DNA of 64,000 nt from Larus michahellis. Taxonomy: Eukaryota; Chordata; Aves; Charadriiformes; Laridae. How positions within the stretch are numbered: the stretch's first letter is position 1; each line of letters begins with the position of its first letter. Positions 63,341-64,000 of the stretch are shown piece by piece. The position numbers and the translations under genes are program-made. The stretch spans positions 74,446,727 to 74,510,726 of the forward strand of contig NC_133900.1 in NCBI RefSeq assembly GCF_964199755.1, written 5' to 3'. Under the pieces are notes generated by a model. The model had not been told where the DNA came from and did no database searches. It was given only the letters and a program-made list of their open reading frames with translations.

Positions 63341-64000
63341 TTTCCACTTGTTTATTCAAATTTCAAGCTGTAATCAATTTTTACCAGTTCTTTCAAGCCC
63401 TCTCTGTTTTGCAGTAGTTGACAACTTCTATTTCAGAAATGCTTGCTAGTCATTTCATAATTCAGTTTAATCTATATTTTACTGGGTTTACTAATATTTA
63501 ATCACATTATAGTATAATATAAATTCCAATTCTGTAAAAATTCACATTGCAATCTACAATTTTATCCTTTCCCCTTTGTCTTGCTAAGAAAACCAAACCA
63601 GAATGATATGACTTTTTTCCCCATAAAACCATTTTGACTAGGGTACATTACATTATGTGCTGTTGATATATCAGCCTTCCATTATTTTTCCTAGGTTTTT
63701 TTTTATTTTGTTCCTGAAGCAGAAAAAGTAATTTTGCCCATAGCAGTGAAAAGCACTGATATTTTCTGACTTACTAAGCTGCTTTTGTTTTATTTCTGCA
63801 CTTGAATAATTATTCATGTTAATTTTTTTGTATGAACCCAATTTTCATTTACCTATTATTCTTTTAATTTTTAGTTATCATTTTAGGTCATTTATATGCT
63901 CACATGCTAGCAGCTGTTTCCACTAAAGTGCATAACCTGTCTTTGATGTCCGGAATATTTGTTTTGGACCTCTAAGTCATTTCAGATCTCTAAGGGTTAG
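63341..64000 (+). other. OCIAD1 intron, no exon seen
   Basis: T-rich, AT-rich sequence to the window edge. A short open stretch at about 63887-63976 after a CAT-TTTAG does not resemble OCIA-domain sequence. Confidence 0.5.

Larger units (their letters stand above)
59815..64000 (+). other. OCIAD1: OCIAD1-like gene body, 5' part (runs off right edge)
   Basis: This is the extent of the gene in the window: two coding exons, a 776-nt first intron, and a second intron of at least 3.2 kb. I found no exon encoding the rest of the OCIA domain (the TQGL...KGIL...GS-PK region) between 60727 and 64000, so the third coding exon should lie beyond the right edge. Confidence 0.65.

Noticed and set aside
63880..63976. 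Possible third OCIAD1 exon at the right edge
   Set aside because: The translation does not resemble the OCIA domain and hits a stop within the stretch.

Overview
The window looks like bird nuclear DNA. It carries several CR1 LINE copies with the avian-type 3' end (a GGTTGGA...GATCTT...TTCCAACC block followed by ATTCTATG-type octamers). Otherwise it is mostly AT-rich, repeat-poor single-copy sequence, with three sharply bounded CpG islands. The species cannot be read from the sequence alone.

My reading is the 5' end of FRYL (furry-like; minus strand, running off the left edge) placed head-to-head with the 5' end of a gene most like OCIAD1 (plus strand, running off the right edge). The human 4p12 region has the same FRYL(-)/OCIAD1(+) arrangement, and the two identifications support each other. 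Very little of the window is coding. The supported coding sequence is one FRYL alternative first exon (9626-9704) and two OCIAD1 exons (59815-59865 and 60642-60726). A 202-nt exon at 24824-25025 is a good candidate, because its splice phase matches the FRYL exon at 9.6 kb. A 70-nt exon at 51089-51158 has near-ideal splice sites.

Layout from left to right. 1-9.6 kb: FRYL intron with one CR1 3' end. 9.6-9.98 kb: CpG island with an internal FRYL promoter and exon 1b. 10-54 kb: long FRYL intron 1 with the two candidate extra exons, CR1 copies at 28.4, 37.1 and 49.9 kb, an unexplained GC-richer block at 28.9-29.8 kb and scattered microsatellites. 53.8-55.1 kb: large CpG island with a row of CCAAT boxes and a minus-strand donor, read as the distal FRYL promoter and noncoding exon 1. 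55.1-59.4 kb: spacer between the two genes. 59.45-60.2 kb: CpG island with the OCIAD1 promoter (NRF-1, CRE-like and ETS motifs) and first exon. 60.6-64 kb: OCIAD1 exon 2, then intron containing a 1-kb degenerate CR1.

I found no tRNA, rRNA, CRISPR array or clear endogenous retrovirus. I see no new multi-gene system. The most interesting signals are the use of several FRYL first exons and the unassigned coding-like islands.
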